Shown one piece after another: positions 17,369 to 26,743 of a stretch of 64,000 nt of DNA. Made by a program: the position numbers and the translations under genes. Location: positions 136,493 through 200,492 of the forward strand of contig NZ_JH376797.1 in assembly GCF_000234095.1 (NCBI RefSeq). The letters are read 5' to 3'. This DNA is from Centipeda infelix ATCC 43532. Lineage in GTDB: Bacteria; Bacillota; Negativicutes; Selenomonadales; Selenomonadaceae. Each line of letters begins with the position of its first letter. Within the stretch, counting starts at the first letter, position 1. A model generated the notes under the pieces. The model did not search any database. It was not told where the DNA came from and was given only the letters and a program-made list of their open reading frames with translations.

Positions 17369-18304
17369 ATGAATTATCGTAAGTTGGGGGGCGTTGCACT
17401 CCTTGGACTTCTGCTCGTCTGCGGCATATGGATCCTCTTTCGGGACTATGTGATTGAGAAGTCGGATACACAGGCGGAGCTGACGGATCTCAGTGCGTCG
17501 TATGCAGCGTCCGAGGAGATTGCTGCTGCCGCGCAGCGTTTGACGAACGGGGAGAAGCCGGCGGAGGTTGTGACGCGACTTTTGGATGACAGCGCACGTG
17601 TCGCCATCGTGTTCGACGGTTTGCCGGAACGCCCCCTTGCGGAGCGGCTTCTGGATGTTCTGCAGAAACACAATGCCTCGGCGATATTCTTCGTCGAGGG
17701 ACAAAATGCGGCAGAGCAGCCGGAGACAATCCGTCGAATCTATGATACCGGGTATGAGATCGGTAACTACACCTTTGTCGGTATCAGTGGCGCGGAGAAG
17801 CTCCCGACGGATCGTTTGCTCGCGGAACTTTGCCGCACCCAGCAGGTTGTCGCGACGCTCTCGCCAAAAGCGCCGACACTTTTTCGTGCGCCGCGCACGA
17901 CATTCACAGATCCACTGCTACAGGCGGTAAAGGCGGCAGGGATCGATTATGCTGTCAAGGAAAATGTACGTCATGCGGCGGGGACGTTCCGGAATGCCGC
18001 GGATGCAGCCGCGTTTGCCGCGACCATACCGCGCGGCAGCATTATTTCCATCGCTCTGACGCGACCTGTAGATCCGCTCCCGAAAGATGTGGGCAAGACG
18101 GATGAGCGACCTGCGGTGGACAAGAAGCCGAACATCGAAGACCCTCCCGCCGTACGCAATACACCGCCGCCGCCAGATCCTGCTGATGAGCTGGATTGGC
18201 TGCTTACAGCACTTGAGAGCACGGGCATAAAGGCGGTGGATCTTCACGATTTCCGTAAAATCCATTACATACCGGTGATTCCCGCGGTAGATCCCGGAAA
18301 ATAG
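17369..18304 (+). CDS. Membrane-anchored NodB-fold protein, catalytic motifs lost
   Basis: The 311 residues start with an uncleaved membrane anchor (about 8-28). A polysaccharide-deacetylase (NodB) fold follows at about 70-225: VAIVFDGLPERPL, ASAIFFVEGQ, YEIGNYTFVG, LFRAPRTT. The metal-binding TFDDG is VFDGL and the HxxxH pair is absent (NYTFV), so deacetylase activity is unlikely. A Pro-rich tail (about 250-280) precedes a short conserved end. It lies 15 bases after the dehydrogenase and 18 before the synthase gene. It may bind the polymer or act as a subunit, as in other degenerate NodB proteins. Confidence 0.68.
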   Translation: MNYRKLGGVALLGLLLVCGIWILFRDYVIEKSDTQAELTDLSASYAASEEIAAAAQRLTNGEKPAEVVTRLLDDSARVAIVFDGLPERPLAERLLDVLQKHNASAIFFVEGQNAAEQPETIRRIYDTGYEIGNYTFVGISGAEKLPTDRLLAELCRTQQVVATLSPKAPTLFRAPRTTFTDPLLQAVKAAGIDYAVKENVRHAAGTFRNAADAAAFAATIPRGSIISIALTRPVDPLPKDVGKTDERPAVDKKPNIEDPPAVRNTPPPPDPADELDWLLTALESTGIKAVDLHDFRKIHYIPVIPAVDPGK

Positions 18305-18322
18305 AGAGGCAGGTGAGAGTAT

Positions 18323-20224
18323 TTGGCGCAGCAGACAATGGAGCTTGATGAGCGGCACAAGCTGAAGCAGCTCGCAGGGCAGGCTTCGGACGGCGTGCAG
18401 GATGTCCTGTATGAGGAGAAGCAGGATCGCCGCCTCCTCTCCCATGTGCCGGATTCGACAGGACATCGCAGCAATCACAGTCGCCGTGGAGCCTCGGAGG
18501 AAATGAATACCGAGGACTATGTACGCTATGAACAGGATGCAAAGAATGGACAGCGTTATCTCGTTGACTATCCGATCGAGATGCGCCTGCCGGGCGGCAG
18601 CAGCCTCACCGGGCGTGCGGTCGACATCTCCACGACGGGCATCCTCGTACGGATAGATACCGTTCCGGGGCGGGCTGCACCGACGTTTGAATGCGATGTC
18701 AAGCTGACCTTCGAGATCACGCCCGGCTCTATGCCCGAGGGCTATGAGATGAAGGTGAAAAAACTCCCCGCATCGGTGGTGCGTCGCTTTGAGACGGAGG
18801 CAGGGGTACTCTACGGTATGGAGTTCAAAAAGAGTCTCGCGGAATATGCTGCCGCTCAGCGTCGCGATTACATGCTGTGGATTGCATCATTTTGTCTTGC
18901 AGTTATTGCATTCATCATTGTACTTATGCGTGCGGAGTCTGTCATCTATTTCAAATTTAACCGATGGCTCTATCTCTACAGCATCATAGCGGCGACATTC
19001 CTTCTGACGCGTTATCTCTTTGCGTCGTTCTACCGTCCTGTACGCATTGACCCCGATTTTACACCGGCCGTGACGATCATCATACCATGCTTTGATGAGG
19101 AGAAGTGGATTCAGCGCACGATCCACAGTTGTATCAATCAGGACTATCCCGTAGACAAACTTGAGGTGATCGTTGTCGACGATCATTCCAATGACCGCTC
19201 TGCCGAGCGCGTTGTAGAGATGATCGAGCAGCTCAAGGCAGCGGATACGAGCGACAACGCCTATCATGTTTCCGAGCGCATTCGCTTTTTGCAGCAGCCG
19301 TTCAATATGGGCAAGCGCGACGCGATGGCGCGTGGTGCACGGGAGGCAAAGCACGAGCTGTTGGTCTTTGTGGACTCGGACAGTTTCCTTGATCCGTTTG
19401 CCGTACGCAACATCGTACAGCCTTTTCGTGACAAGGAGATGGGCGGCGTGTCAGGGCGCACAGATGTTGCCAATACCTACACCAATTCCCTGACGAAGAT
19501 GCAGGCCGTACGCTATTCGGTCGCCTTCCGCATCATGAAGGCGGCGGAGGGGTATTTTGATGCAGCGACCTGTCTCTCAGGACCTCTGTCTTGCTACCGC
19601 AAGGATCTTGTGCTGAAGTATCTGGACGATTGGCTGAACCAGACCTTTCTCGGACAGAAGGCGACGTTTGGGGACGACCGCAGCATGACGAATTTTATCC
19701 TGCGTCATCATCGGACGACGTATCAGGACTCTGCCGTCTGTATGACGATCGTGCCGCGCTCCTATCATGTATTCCTGCGCCAGCAGATGCGATGGAAACG
19801 TTCGTGGCTGCGCGAGTCACTGATCGCCTCTAAGTTCATGTGGAAGAAAGAGCCGTTCATGTCGCTCGGGTTTTACATGGGCGTCCTTGTTCCGATCGCC
19901 GCACCGATCATCGTGCTCTACAACTTTCTCTATGTTCCGATCATGCACCGTGTATTCCCGACGAGCTTTATCATTGGCATGATGATGATGGCGCTGCTTA
20001 TGAGTATGGCGCAGCTTCTTATCCGACGGAGTACGACGTGGATCTATGCGCTGTGGTTCTGCATCTACTATGAGGCTGTGTTGCTCTGGCAGATGCCTGT
20101 CGCATGGGTCACATTTTGGAAGACAACGTGGGGTACGCGTCTCACACAGGCAGATCTGGAGGAGCTGAAAAAGAGGCAGGAAAAGGAACAGGCGAAGAAG
20201 ATGGAAATGGGAGGGGTAGGATGA
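18323..20224 (+). CDS. PilZ-domain hyaluronan-synthase-like glycosyltransferase
   Basis: The 633-residue inner-membrane synthase starts at TTG with AGGTGAG upstream. A PilZ domain lies at about residues 70-175 (VDISTTGILVRID keeps DxSxxG, while the preceding RxxxR is not clear). Two membrane helices follow at about 190-240, then a GT2 domain with VTIIIPCFDE, VDDHS, the DSDS metal site, SGPLSCYR, GDDRSMTN and QQMRWKRSW. Further helices end in WGTR. The block from SGPLS to GDDR and the WGTR end resemble streptococcal HasA, so a processive polymer of N-acetylhexosamine and uronic or aminouronic acid is inferred. PilZ placed before the GT2 domain is unlike BcsA. Cyclic-di-GMP control is suggested, but binding is uncertain because of the missing Arg. 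Confidence 0.82.
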   Translation: MAQQTMELDERHKLKQLAGQASDGVQDVLYEEKQDRRLLSHVPDSTGHRSNHSRRGASEEMNTEDYVRYEQDAKNGQRYLVDYPIEMRLPGGSSLTGRAVDISTTGILVRIDTVPGRAAPTFECDVKLTFEITPGSMPEGYEMKVKKLPASVVRRFETEAGVLYGMEFKKSLAEYAAAQRRDYMLWIASFCLAVIAFIIVLMRAESVIYFKFNRWLYLYSIIAATFLLTRYLFASFYRPVRIDPDFTPAVTIIIPCFDEEKWIQRTIHSCINQDYPVDKLEVIVVDDHSNDRSAERVVEMIEQLKAADTSDNAYHVSERIRFLQQPFNMGKRDAMARGAREAKHELLVFVDSDSFLDPFAVRNIVQPFRDKEMGGVSGRTDVANTYTNSLTKMQAVRYSVAFRIMKAAEGYFDAATCLSGPLSCYRKDLVLKYLDDWLNQTFLGQKATFGDDRSMTNFILRHHRTTYQDSAVCMTIVPRSYHVFLRQQMRWKRSWLRESLIASKFMWKKEPFMSLGFYMGVLVPIAAPIIVLYNFLYVPIMHRVFPTSFIIGMMMMALLMSMAQLLIRRSTTWIYALWFCIYYEAVLLWQMPVAWVTFWKTTWGTRLTQADLEELKKRQEKEQAKKMEMGGVG

Positions 20225-22128
20225 ACGAGAGGGAAGCCCCGACGAATGCCCCCGTAGAAATCGGTCATGAGGATTTTACAAGACGGAAGAAACGATGGAA
20301 AAAGGTACGTGTCTGCATGCAGTTTGTCATCCTGATTGCGGCAGTCTATGTCATTGTGAATCTCTTCTTTACATTCAAATCCTATGTAGCGTTTACAAAT
20401 GATGATGTCAGTGACGTGGATCAGGGCTTTATTGCACTTTCGTACTTCGGTGTCGACCGTATCGGCGATACGAGCACGCTCATTGGCAAGGAGCAGCTGC
20501 GCCGGCAGCTGACGGAGCTGCGGGATCAGGGCTATGTCACGATCACGCAGAAGGACATCCTCGACTACTACCGCAACGGGAAGCCGCTGCCGCCGCGCTC
20601 CCTCTATCTGATGTTCGAGGATGGGCGGCGGGATACGGCGATCTTCGCGCAGGAGATCATGGAGGATCTGAACTTCAAGGCGACGATGATGACCTATCCG
20701 GAGAAGTTTGCGCAGAAGGATCCGAAATTTCTCATGCCAAAGGATCTGCACGAGATGGAGGAGTCCTCATTCTGGGAGATGGGGACAAACGGATACCGTC
20801 TGGAATACATCAATGTGTTCGATCGCTACAATAATTTTATTGGGGAAATCGATCCGCTGCGGTTTGATATGGTGCGCCCCTACCTCGGACGACGTTACAA
20901 TCACTATCTGATGGATTACATCCGCGACAAGGATGATCTTCCGACGGAGAGCGAACGCCATATGAAGGCGCGTGTGAGCTATGATTACATGCGCCTGCGT
21001 GATATCTATGAGAATGAACTCGGCTATGTGCCGCAGACACATGTCCTGATGCATGCGAATACGGGGCGTTTCGGCAATCATCCGCTGGTCAGCGCGGTCA
21101 ATGAGCGTTGGATTCGCGATCTCTTTCCGATGAATTTCAATCGTGAGGGCTTTGTGCTTAATGAGCGGGGAAGCAGCCTCTACGATCTCACACGGATGCA
21201 GCCGCAGCCGTATTGGCCGATCAATCACTTACTTATGCGGATCAAATACGATACGAATGACGATCTTGTGTTCGTGGAGGGGGAGCAGGAGACCCGCAGG
21301 GCGTGGGAGCTGCTGGAAGGAGCGCTGGAAGCGCATGATGAGTCCCTGATCCTCACGACGCTCCCGGAAGGAAACGCACTTGTACGTCTGCAGGAGGGAA
21401 TGGAGCTGCGTGACCTGCGCTTTGAGGCATATGTCGAGGGCAATGCCTTTGGCGCGCAGCAGGTCTATCTGCGCAGCACATCGGACTGCAGCAATGCGAT
21501 CCGCGTGCAGCTGGTCAACAATCAGCTTGTGGTCGAGGAGATCATCGGCGGTTCGGAACGTGAACTCTATCGGGAGAAGCTGCCCGTCATTCTGGAGGAG
21601 ACGATTCCGTCCGTCGAGGAGGATCGTCGTGATGCGATGGTGCGCGAGAACGAGGCGTTTGCGCGCTATGCACCGTCGCCCATTGCCGCGCGGGAATACC
21701 TCGGACGTGCCGAGGCATTGCGTGATACGCCGGTTGCGACCGTCGCAGATGGTGCGGAACCGTACGAGGGCACGCAGAGCTTTCATCGGCGCAGCAAACA
21801 TAGGATGGCGATTCTCCTGCGCGATGATCTCCTGTCCGTCGAGATCGACGGACATATGGGGCCACAGGAGCTGCCTGTGCGCCTCACAGAGCGGGGCAGT
21901 ATTTTCCTCGGCGCTTCATGGAAGGGAGCTGCGTGGAGTCAACGAAATCTTGCGGATGATGTATATGACGGTATCTTTCATAAGGTCCGGCTTCTTGCGC
22001 ATACGGGGCGCGACGCCGGTGAGGGGCGTGTGCTCTATACGAGCGAGTATACAGGTTGGGAAAAGACGAAGAAGAATATGAAAGAGCGATGGGATGCGCT
22101 CATCGCTTGGTTCTTGGAGTATTTGTAA
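20221..22128 (+). CDS. NodB-like glycan-active membrane protein with lectin-like C-terminus
   Basis: The 635-residue protein starts in an ATGA overlap with the synthase gene. One membrane helix at about residues 29-52 puts the rest outside the cytoplasm. Residues 70-200 follow the PgaB/IcaB-type deacetylase layout: a helix of QLTELRDQGYVTIT, then LPPRSLYLMFEDGRRDT in place of TFDDG, then FKATMMTYPEKF. The Asp-to-Glu change and lack of an obvious HxxxH make activity doubtful. Residues 420-620 look like a beta-sandwich with concanavalin-like features (FEAYVEGNAF, LLSVEIDGHMG, FLGASWKG). I infer a polymer-binding or modifying role coupled to the synthase. Confidence 0.65.
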   Translation: MNEREAPTNAPVEIGHEDFTRRKKRWKKVRVCMQFVILIAAVYVIVNLFFTFKSYVAFTNDDVSDVDQGFIALSYFGVDRIGDTSTLIGKEQLRRQLTELRDQGYVTITQKDILDYYRNGKPLPPRSLYLMFEDGRRDTAIFAQEIMEDLNFKATMMTYPEKFAQKDPKFLMPKDLHEMEESSFWEMGTNGYRLEYINVFDRYNNFIGEIDPLRFDMVRPYLGRRYNHYLMDYIRDKDDLPTESERHMKARVSYDYMRLRDIYENELGYVPQTHVLMHANTGRFGNHPLVSAVNERWIRDLFPMNFNREGFVLNERGSSLYDLTRMQPQPYWPINHLLMRIKYDTNDDLVFVEGEQETRRAWELLEGALEAHDESLILTTLPEGNALVRLQEGMELRDLRFEAYVEGNAFGAQQVYLRSTSDCSNAIRVQLVNNQLVVEEIIGGSERELYREKLPVILEETIPSVEEDRRDAMVRENEAFARYAPSPIAAREYLGRAEALRDTPVATVADGAEPYEGTQSFHRRSKHRMAILLRDDLLSVEIDGHMGPQELPVRLTERGSIFLGASWKGAAWSQRNLADDVYDGIFHKVRLLAHTGRDAGEGRVLYTSEYTGWEKTKKNMKERWDALIAWFLEYL

Positions 22129-22152
22129 GAGATGAACAAAGGAGAATACCCT

Positions 22153-23178
22153 ATGCGGCCCGGCATGATCTGCCTGCTGTTTGCTGCGAGCGTGCTGCTC
22201 GGCGGATGCGTGGAAGCGGAGCCGCTCAGGAGTGGTCCGCACCCGCTGGTACATCTGACGGCATGGCAGACCTATTGGGATATGGAGGGGGGCAGGAACG
22301 ACTATGACCTGCTCCGCAAAAAGATGGACGCTATTTCCTATTTCGCTGTCGCCTATGACGAAAATGATGCTCTCTATGTGCCGGAAGCGGTTCGTGCGAT
22401 GGCAGAAACATATAAGGGGAAAAAAATTGAAACATATCTGAGTTTCACAAATGACATTGTGGGGAAGCGTCGTTTGGAAAAGGACAGGGAACTCCTGTGG
22501 CGTCTGCTTGGCGATGATGCCGCCCTCGACCGTACGGTCGAGGGAATTGTCTCGCTTGCAGCCCAATTCGGTGTGCGCGGCGTGGAGCTGGACTATGAGA
22601 ACTTTGCGAAGGATGAGAAGCTGTTGCAGCGTTATCTGGTCTTTACCTATCGTCTGTCGACAGCGTGTGTGCATCAGGGGCTAAAGCTGCGTATCGTTCT
22701 CGAGCCGTCCGTACCGTTTGATGCCGGCTTTGCAAAAGGACCTGAGTACGTCGTCATGCTCTACAATCTCTATGGCAAACACAGCGGACCCGGGGCGAAG
22801 GCGGACGGTGCATTCATCGAAAAGACGCTTGTGAGGATGGAGGCTCTGCCCGAAAAGCGTGCCGTTGCCTTTGCGACGGGGGGATGTCTCTGGCAGGATT
22901 ACGGTCTCTTTGGACGAAAGAGTGGTGAGTGTCGTTTTATCACGGAACGAGAGGCGGTCGATCTTGCGAAAAAACACCGTGTCATGCCTGAACGGGATGA
23001 GGAAAGTGCCGCGCTGCACTTTCGCTTTGATGCGGACGGACATGAAACAGAGGTATGGTATGCAGACAGCGAAACGCTGAATACCTGGATCACGCTCGCT
23101 GCCAACCGCGGCATCTCATCTGTGAGCATCTGGCGGCTCGGCGGAAATGTGGATCTTGGACAGGTGCATAACAAATAA
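22153..23178 (+). CDS. GH18-like glycan hydrolase lipoprotein
   Basis: The product is predicted at 341 residues from the ATG at 22153, which has AAAGGAGA 7-8 bases upstream; an earlier in-frame ATG has none. A lipoprotein signal ends in LLGGC. The rest fits a TIM barrel of the GH18 (chitinase) clan: KIETYLSFTND, then GVRGVELDYENF, a variant of the DxDxE active site that keeps the acid Glu, and late AANRGISSVSIWRLGG. GH18 enzymes cut beta-1,4 N-acetylhexosamine bonds, which fits a GlcNAc-containing polymer from the neighbouring synthase. It may trim or release chains, like the hydrolases of PNAG or alginate loci. Confidence 0.7.
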   Translation: MRPGMICLLFAASVLLGGCVEAEPLRSGPHPLVHLTAWQTYWDMEGGRNDYDLLRKKMDAISYFAVAYDENDALYVPEAVRAMAETYKGKKIETYLSFTNDIVGKRRLEKDRELLWRLLGDDAALDRTVEGIVSLAAQFGVRGVELDYENFAKDEKLLQRYLVFTYRLSTACVHQGLKLRIVLEPSVPFDAGFAKGPEYVVMLYNLYGKHSGPGAKADGAFIEKTLVRMEALPEKRAVAFATGGCLWQDYGLFGRKSGECRFITEREAVDLAKKHRVMPERDEESAALHFRFDADGHETEVWYADSETLNTWITLAANRGISSVSIWRLGGNVDLGQVHNK

Positions 23179-23206
23179 AAACTTTTCGATGAAAAGGAGG
23201 GCGATG

Positions 23207-24949
23207 ATGCGGCATAAGAATGTAGTTTGTATTCTCATCGGCATATTCTGTCTCCTTGGGCTGTGCACCGATATGCGTGCGGCGGCTGCGGCAGACTATG
23301 CGGCACTGCGCATTGCGAACGGGGGGCGAATTGCACACGCGCAGCGGTTTATCACCTCGGTAAAGCCGGCCGTCATTTTTACCTTTGGCGGGTTGTCAAA
23401 GCAGGAGGCACTGAATGATATTCTGCATGAGATGGAAGCGCAGGGGATGCGTGGGACGTTCTTTGTCACGGAGCGCGAACTCCAACGCAATGGTGACAAT
23501 ATTGCCCGCATTGTCGCTGAGGGGCAGGATCTCGGCGTAGGTCTGCGCCCCGTGGAAGGGGCGGATTTTGCGGACTACTGTGCACAGATCGAGCGCATTC
23601 AAACGGCACTTCGGACGCGTTACGGCACTGAGACGAATGTTGTGCGTCAGATGTCGGGGGCGGAAGAAGATGTGATTGGTGAGGCTGTTTCTGCGATGGG
23701 ATGCGTTCTCGTCGGGCAGAGCGTCAATATTGTGCAGTCCAAGCATAAGAATGCACAGAGCGCAGAGGAGGTGATGCCGCAGTTGTTTGGGCGGTGGACG
23801 ACATCACTGAATCGCGGTGCGATTGTCTATCTGCGCACGGACTTTTACACGCGCCCTGCGCTCGCGGCGGAGATGCTGCATGCGGTGGTGACGGCAAAGG
23901 TGGATAACATCGCCTACACGAGTTTCGGTTCTGCAGGCGCACAGGCAATGCACGAGCGGGAGGCATCGCGCTATGCGATGATCTCGGTTGCGGATGGACT
24001 GCGTGATACAGCGGCATGTTATACGTATCCCGTAGATTTGAGCGCGCTGCCCGAGGAGATGCGTCCCTGCGTGCGCTCCCCCTTGCTGGAGGGAAGGGCG
24101 TTTTCGAAGGAGTTCTTCAAACGGTATATTGGTGCGCCCGAGGTCGGTGAGAATGACCGTATGCTCGGATTTTCGCGCAGTGAGATTGCACAGGCGGATC
24201 AGACGGGCATTGTCAAAACGGTTGCGGACAATACGGTCTTTCTGACGTTTGACGACTGGGGCAGCGACGACACCATCAATCATCTGCTCTACGTCCTGCG
24301 TAAACATGAGGTGCATGGGACATTCTTCGTCATTACATGGAACATCCACAACAACCCGAATCTCCTGCGTGCGATTGCAGCGGAGGGGAATGAGATCGGC
24401 AGTCATACGGACGGACATAAACCGATGACGATTCAGGACGAAAAGGGGCGGCAGATTCCCGTACAGAATCCGGAGGAGTACGATGAGGATGTGCGTTCTT
24501 CCTATGAAAAGCTGGCGGCGACCGTTGGCGACATGAAGCTGCAGTCGGGACGATACGTGCTTACGCGTCTCCTGCGCCCGCCGACGCTTGCCGTCAGTCG
24601 TATGGGCGTTGCGGCGATTCTGAACAATGGATTTACCTATGTGGTCAACGGCAGTGGCAGCACGGAGGACTACGATGCAGTTACGATGGAATCCCTCGTC
24701 GGCATCATGCACCGCCTGACGCATGAAACAGACGGTTCGGTGAAGCGCGGTGCGATCCTCGTCATGCACATGAGCTCGACTGCTGCGCGGACGGCGGAGG
24801 CCCTCGATATCCTCCTTACAGCGAATGACGCACTGCCCGAGGGACATCCCGGCAAGTTTAAGATCGGACTGCTCGGCGACTATCTCACGGGTGACTACGA
24901 TCAGACGATGAAGCAGGTGAAGCCTGCGGCAGGATATAAACTTCACTAA
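23207..24949 (+). CDS. Tandem NodB polysaccharide deacetylase, second domain active-type
   Basis: The product is predicted at 580 residues from the ATG at 23207, 6 bases after AAGGAGG (an adjacent ATG at 23204 is too close). The signal peptide ends at about residue 25 (AAAA, then DYA). Domain 1 (about 45-270) is NodB-like but degenerate (IFTFGGLSKQ). Domain 2 (about 345-560) keeps the Zn and catalytic set: FLTFDDWGSDD, IGSHTDGHKPM with HxxxH, and LLRPPT. It should deacetylate N-acetylated sugars in the periplasm. It is the last gene of the locus and the only one of three NodB proteins with an intact active site. Confidence 0.8.
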   Translation: MRHKNVVCILIGIFCLLGLCTDMRAAAAADYAALRIANGGRIAHAQRFITSVKPAVIFTFGGLSKQEALNDILHEMEAQGMRGTFFVTERELQRNGDNIARIVAEGQDLGVGLRPVEGADFADYCAQIERIQTALRTRYGTETNVVRQMSGAEEDVIGEAVSAMGCVLVGQSVNIVQSKHKNAQSAEEVMPQLFGRWTTSLNRGAIVYLRTDFYTRPALAAEMLHAVVTAKVDNIAYTSFGSAGAQAMHEREASRYAMISVADGLRDTAACYTYPVDLSALPEEMRPCVRSPLLEGRAFSKEFFKRYIGAPEVGENDRMLGFSRSEIAQADQTGIVKTVADNTVFLTFDDWGSDDTINHLLYVLRKHEVHGTFFVITWNIHNNPNLLRAIAAEGNEIGSHTDGHKPMTIQDEKGRQIPVQNPEEYDEDVRSSYEKLAATVGDMKLQSGRYVLTRLLRPPTLAVSRMGVAAILNNGFTYVVNGSGSTEDYDAVTMESLVGIMHRLTHETDGSVKRGAILVMHMSSTAARTAEALDILLTANDALPEGHPGKFKIGLLGDYLTGDYDQTMKQVKPAAGYKLH

Positions 24950-24951
24950 AA

Positions 24952-24994
24952 AACCCCTTGAACAACTCCGTTGGTCGGAATTTGTTCAAGGGGA
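24952..24994. terminator. Bidirectional terminator after the polysaccharide locus
   Basis: CCCCTTGAACAA pairs with TTGTTCAAGGGG. The A run on the left gives a T run on the minus strand, so it suits the SpeD-like gene best, but it can also stop the plus-strand operon. Confidence 0.75.
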
Positions 24995-25005
24995 TTCTGT
25001 TTGTC

Positions 25006-25469
25006 TCAGCCGCGGTTACGCCGTGCAAGGATGCGGATGACTTTTGCCCCTGTACTCTTGATCTTGCGGATCGGGGCGACGCGTGTCGTGGTCTTCGGAC
25101 GAATCTCAGAGGGCGAGCGGAAATCTCCGCGCCTGAGATGGGTGGTTTTTGTTTTTCGGGTTGAAATGCGTTGCGCAGAGTGCGTGCGATCGGGTCGAGC
25201 GCCGCGTCCTCCATGCAGAGATAAACGTCGAGCGAGACATGGTGCAGGTCGGGATGGACATGCAGTGCCAAATGCCCGTCCGGCAGAAGCGCCATGAGTG
25301 AGATGTGTCCGCTTTTCTGCACATCGCTGATGATCTGCAGGGGAACGAGATCGAGTTCTCTGAGTGCATCGGAGACTTTTGTACGTAGCTCTTCCTCGCT
25401 GCTGCATTTGCCGGCCTTGCAATTATAAAAATCCACTGTCAGCATCCTTGATTGAATGTTCATGCGCAT
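25006..25469 (-). pseudogene. SpeD-like protein gene with an internal frameshift
   Basis: The first 100 or so codons resemble the S-adenosylmethionine decarboxylase fold (LTVDFYNC, SGHISLMALLPDGHLALHVHP, SLDVYLC). The pyruvoyl-forming Ser of the ESH cleavage site is Gly (DGH), so self-processing is not expected. After FQPEK the frame runs on into low-quality sequence. Moving back one base at the A-runs (25146-25156) restores a believable basic tail (RPKTTTRVAPIRKIKSTGAK) that stops at 25006, before the terminator. A one-base loss in an A-run is the likely cause. With the frame restored the protein is about 154 residues. A consensus promoter and ribosome site suggest the gene was recently intact. 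Function unknown. Confidence 0.7.
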
Positions 25470-25501
25470 CCGTCTCCTTACACAGTGTATATCTTGTTCT
25501 C

Positions 25502-25530
25502 ATTATAGAGGAAAGGACGGCGTACGTCAA
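25502..25530 (-). promoter_or_regulatory. Promoter of the SpeD-like gene
   Basis: On the minus strand TTGACG (25525-25530), 17 bases and TATAAT (25502-25507) lie 32 bases before the ATG, a strong vegetative promoter. Confidence 0.78.
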
Positions 25531-25597
25531 GAAATATGGTCGAATTGTCCTAAATGGATGTCCGTCCATATGAATTGCTTTTCCCAATAAAATCTCA

Positions 25598-25626
25598 TGG
25601 AAAAATATACGCGCTTATGATATACT
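25598..25626 (+). promoter_or_regulatory. Candidate promoter of the mreB operon
   Basis: TATACT (25621-25626) with a TGA extended -10 has TGGAAA (4 of 6 matches) 17 bases upstream. The distance to the mreB ATG is 82 bases. Confidence 0.5.
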
Positions 25627-25708
25627 GATTCTGCACGCCTGATGGGCGGTGCAATGGAATTATTGATACGAATACATCTTAACTTGACGGAAGGAGACTT
25701 CTTTTATA

Positions 25709-26743
25709 ATGTTTGGTCTTTTTGGTGGACACGATATGGGGATTGACCTCGGAACGGCAAATACACTGGTACATGTCAAGGGGCGCGGCATCGTTCTGCG
25801 CGAACCCTCTGTTGTTGCAATAAAGAGTGATTCGGGTGATGTTCTTGCGGTGGGCGAGGAAGCGAAGCAGATGATCGGTCGCACGCCTGGCAACATTGTC
25901 GCGATTCGTCCGATGAAAGACGGTGTGATTGCGGATTTCGACGTGACGCAGGCGATGCTGAAATACTTCATCCGCAAGGCAATGCGCTCGCGGTCATTTG
26001 TGCGTCCGCGCGTTGTGGTCGGCGTTCCCTCCGGTGTCACGGAGGTGGAGAAGCGTGCGGTCATTGACGCGGCACAGCAGGCAGGTGCGCGTGAGGCGTA
26101 TCTGATCGAGGAGCCGATGGCGGCGGCGATTGGCGCGGGGCTTCCGGTGGAGGAGGCAACGGGCAGCATGGTTGTCGATATTGGCGGCGGCACGACGGAG
26201 ATTGCGGTCATCTCGCTCGGCGGTATCGTGACGAGTCGTTCCATCCGCATCGGCGGCGATGAGATGGACTCGTCGATCGTGCAGTACATCAAGCGGATGT
26301 ATAATCTCATGATTGGTGAGCGCACGGCGGAGGAGATCAAGATCACCGTCGGCACGGCGATTGTCACCCCCGATACAGATCGTACCATGGATATCCGTGG
26401 GCGCGACCTTGTAAGCGGTTTGCCAAAGACGCTGACGATCCATGCGAAGGAGATTCGCGAGGCTCTGAATGAGCCGATCTACAAGATCATCGACGCGGTA
26501 AAGGGAACTCTTGAAAAGACACCGCCGGAACTTGCGGCGGATGTTATGGATCACGGCATCATGATGACGGGTGGCGGTGCGCTGCTCATGAATCTGGACA
26601 AGCTGCTCTCACATGAGACGGGGATGCCCGTACTCGTGTCGGAGGACGCGCTCTCCTGTGTCGGCGAGGGGACGGGACGTACCCTTGAGAACATCGGTCT
26701 TCTCAAGAACGTTGTCATGTCCTCGAAGAAGTTGAAGCAATGA
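25709..26743 (+). CDS. mreB: Rod-shape actin homologue MreB
   Basis: The 344-residue protein polymerises under the membrane and guides lateral wall synthesis. Actin-fold ATP motifs are present: [63 protein letters not shown] and [11 protein letters not shown]. It heads a run of shape genes (mreC, mreD, mrdA) joined by overlaps. An AAGGAGA site lies before the ATG. Confidence 0.97.
   Translation: MFGLFGGHDMGIDLGTANTLVHVKGRGIVLREPSVVAIKSDSGDVLAVGEEAKQMIGRTPGNIVAIRPMKDGVIADFDVTQAMLKYFIRKAMRSRSFVRPRVVVGVPSGVTEVEKRAVIDAAQQAGAREAYLIEEPMAAAIGAGLPVEEATGSMVVDIGGGTTEIAVISLGGIVTSRSIRIGGDEMDSSIVQYIKRMYNLMIGERTAEEIKITVGTAIVTPDTDRTMDIRGRDLVSGLPKTLTIHAKEIREALNEPIYKIIDAVKGTLEKTPPELAADVMDHGIMMTGGGALLMNLDKLLSHETGMPVLVSEDALSCVGEGTGRTLENIGLLKNVVMSSKKLKQ

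Noticed and set aside
25146-25160. Programmed -1 frameshifting in the SpeD-like gene
   Set aside because: The A-runs are only five long, the zero-frame codons do not fit the X XXY YYZ pattern, and no clear downstream pseudoknot was seen. An indel is more likely.
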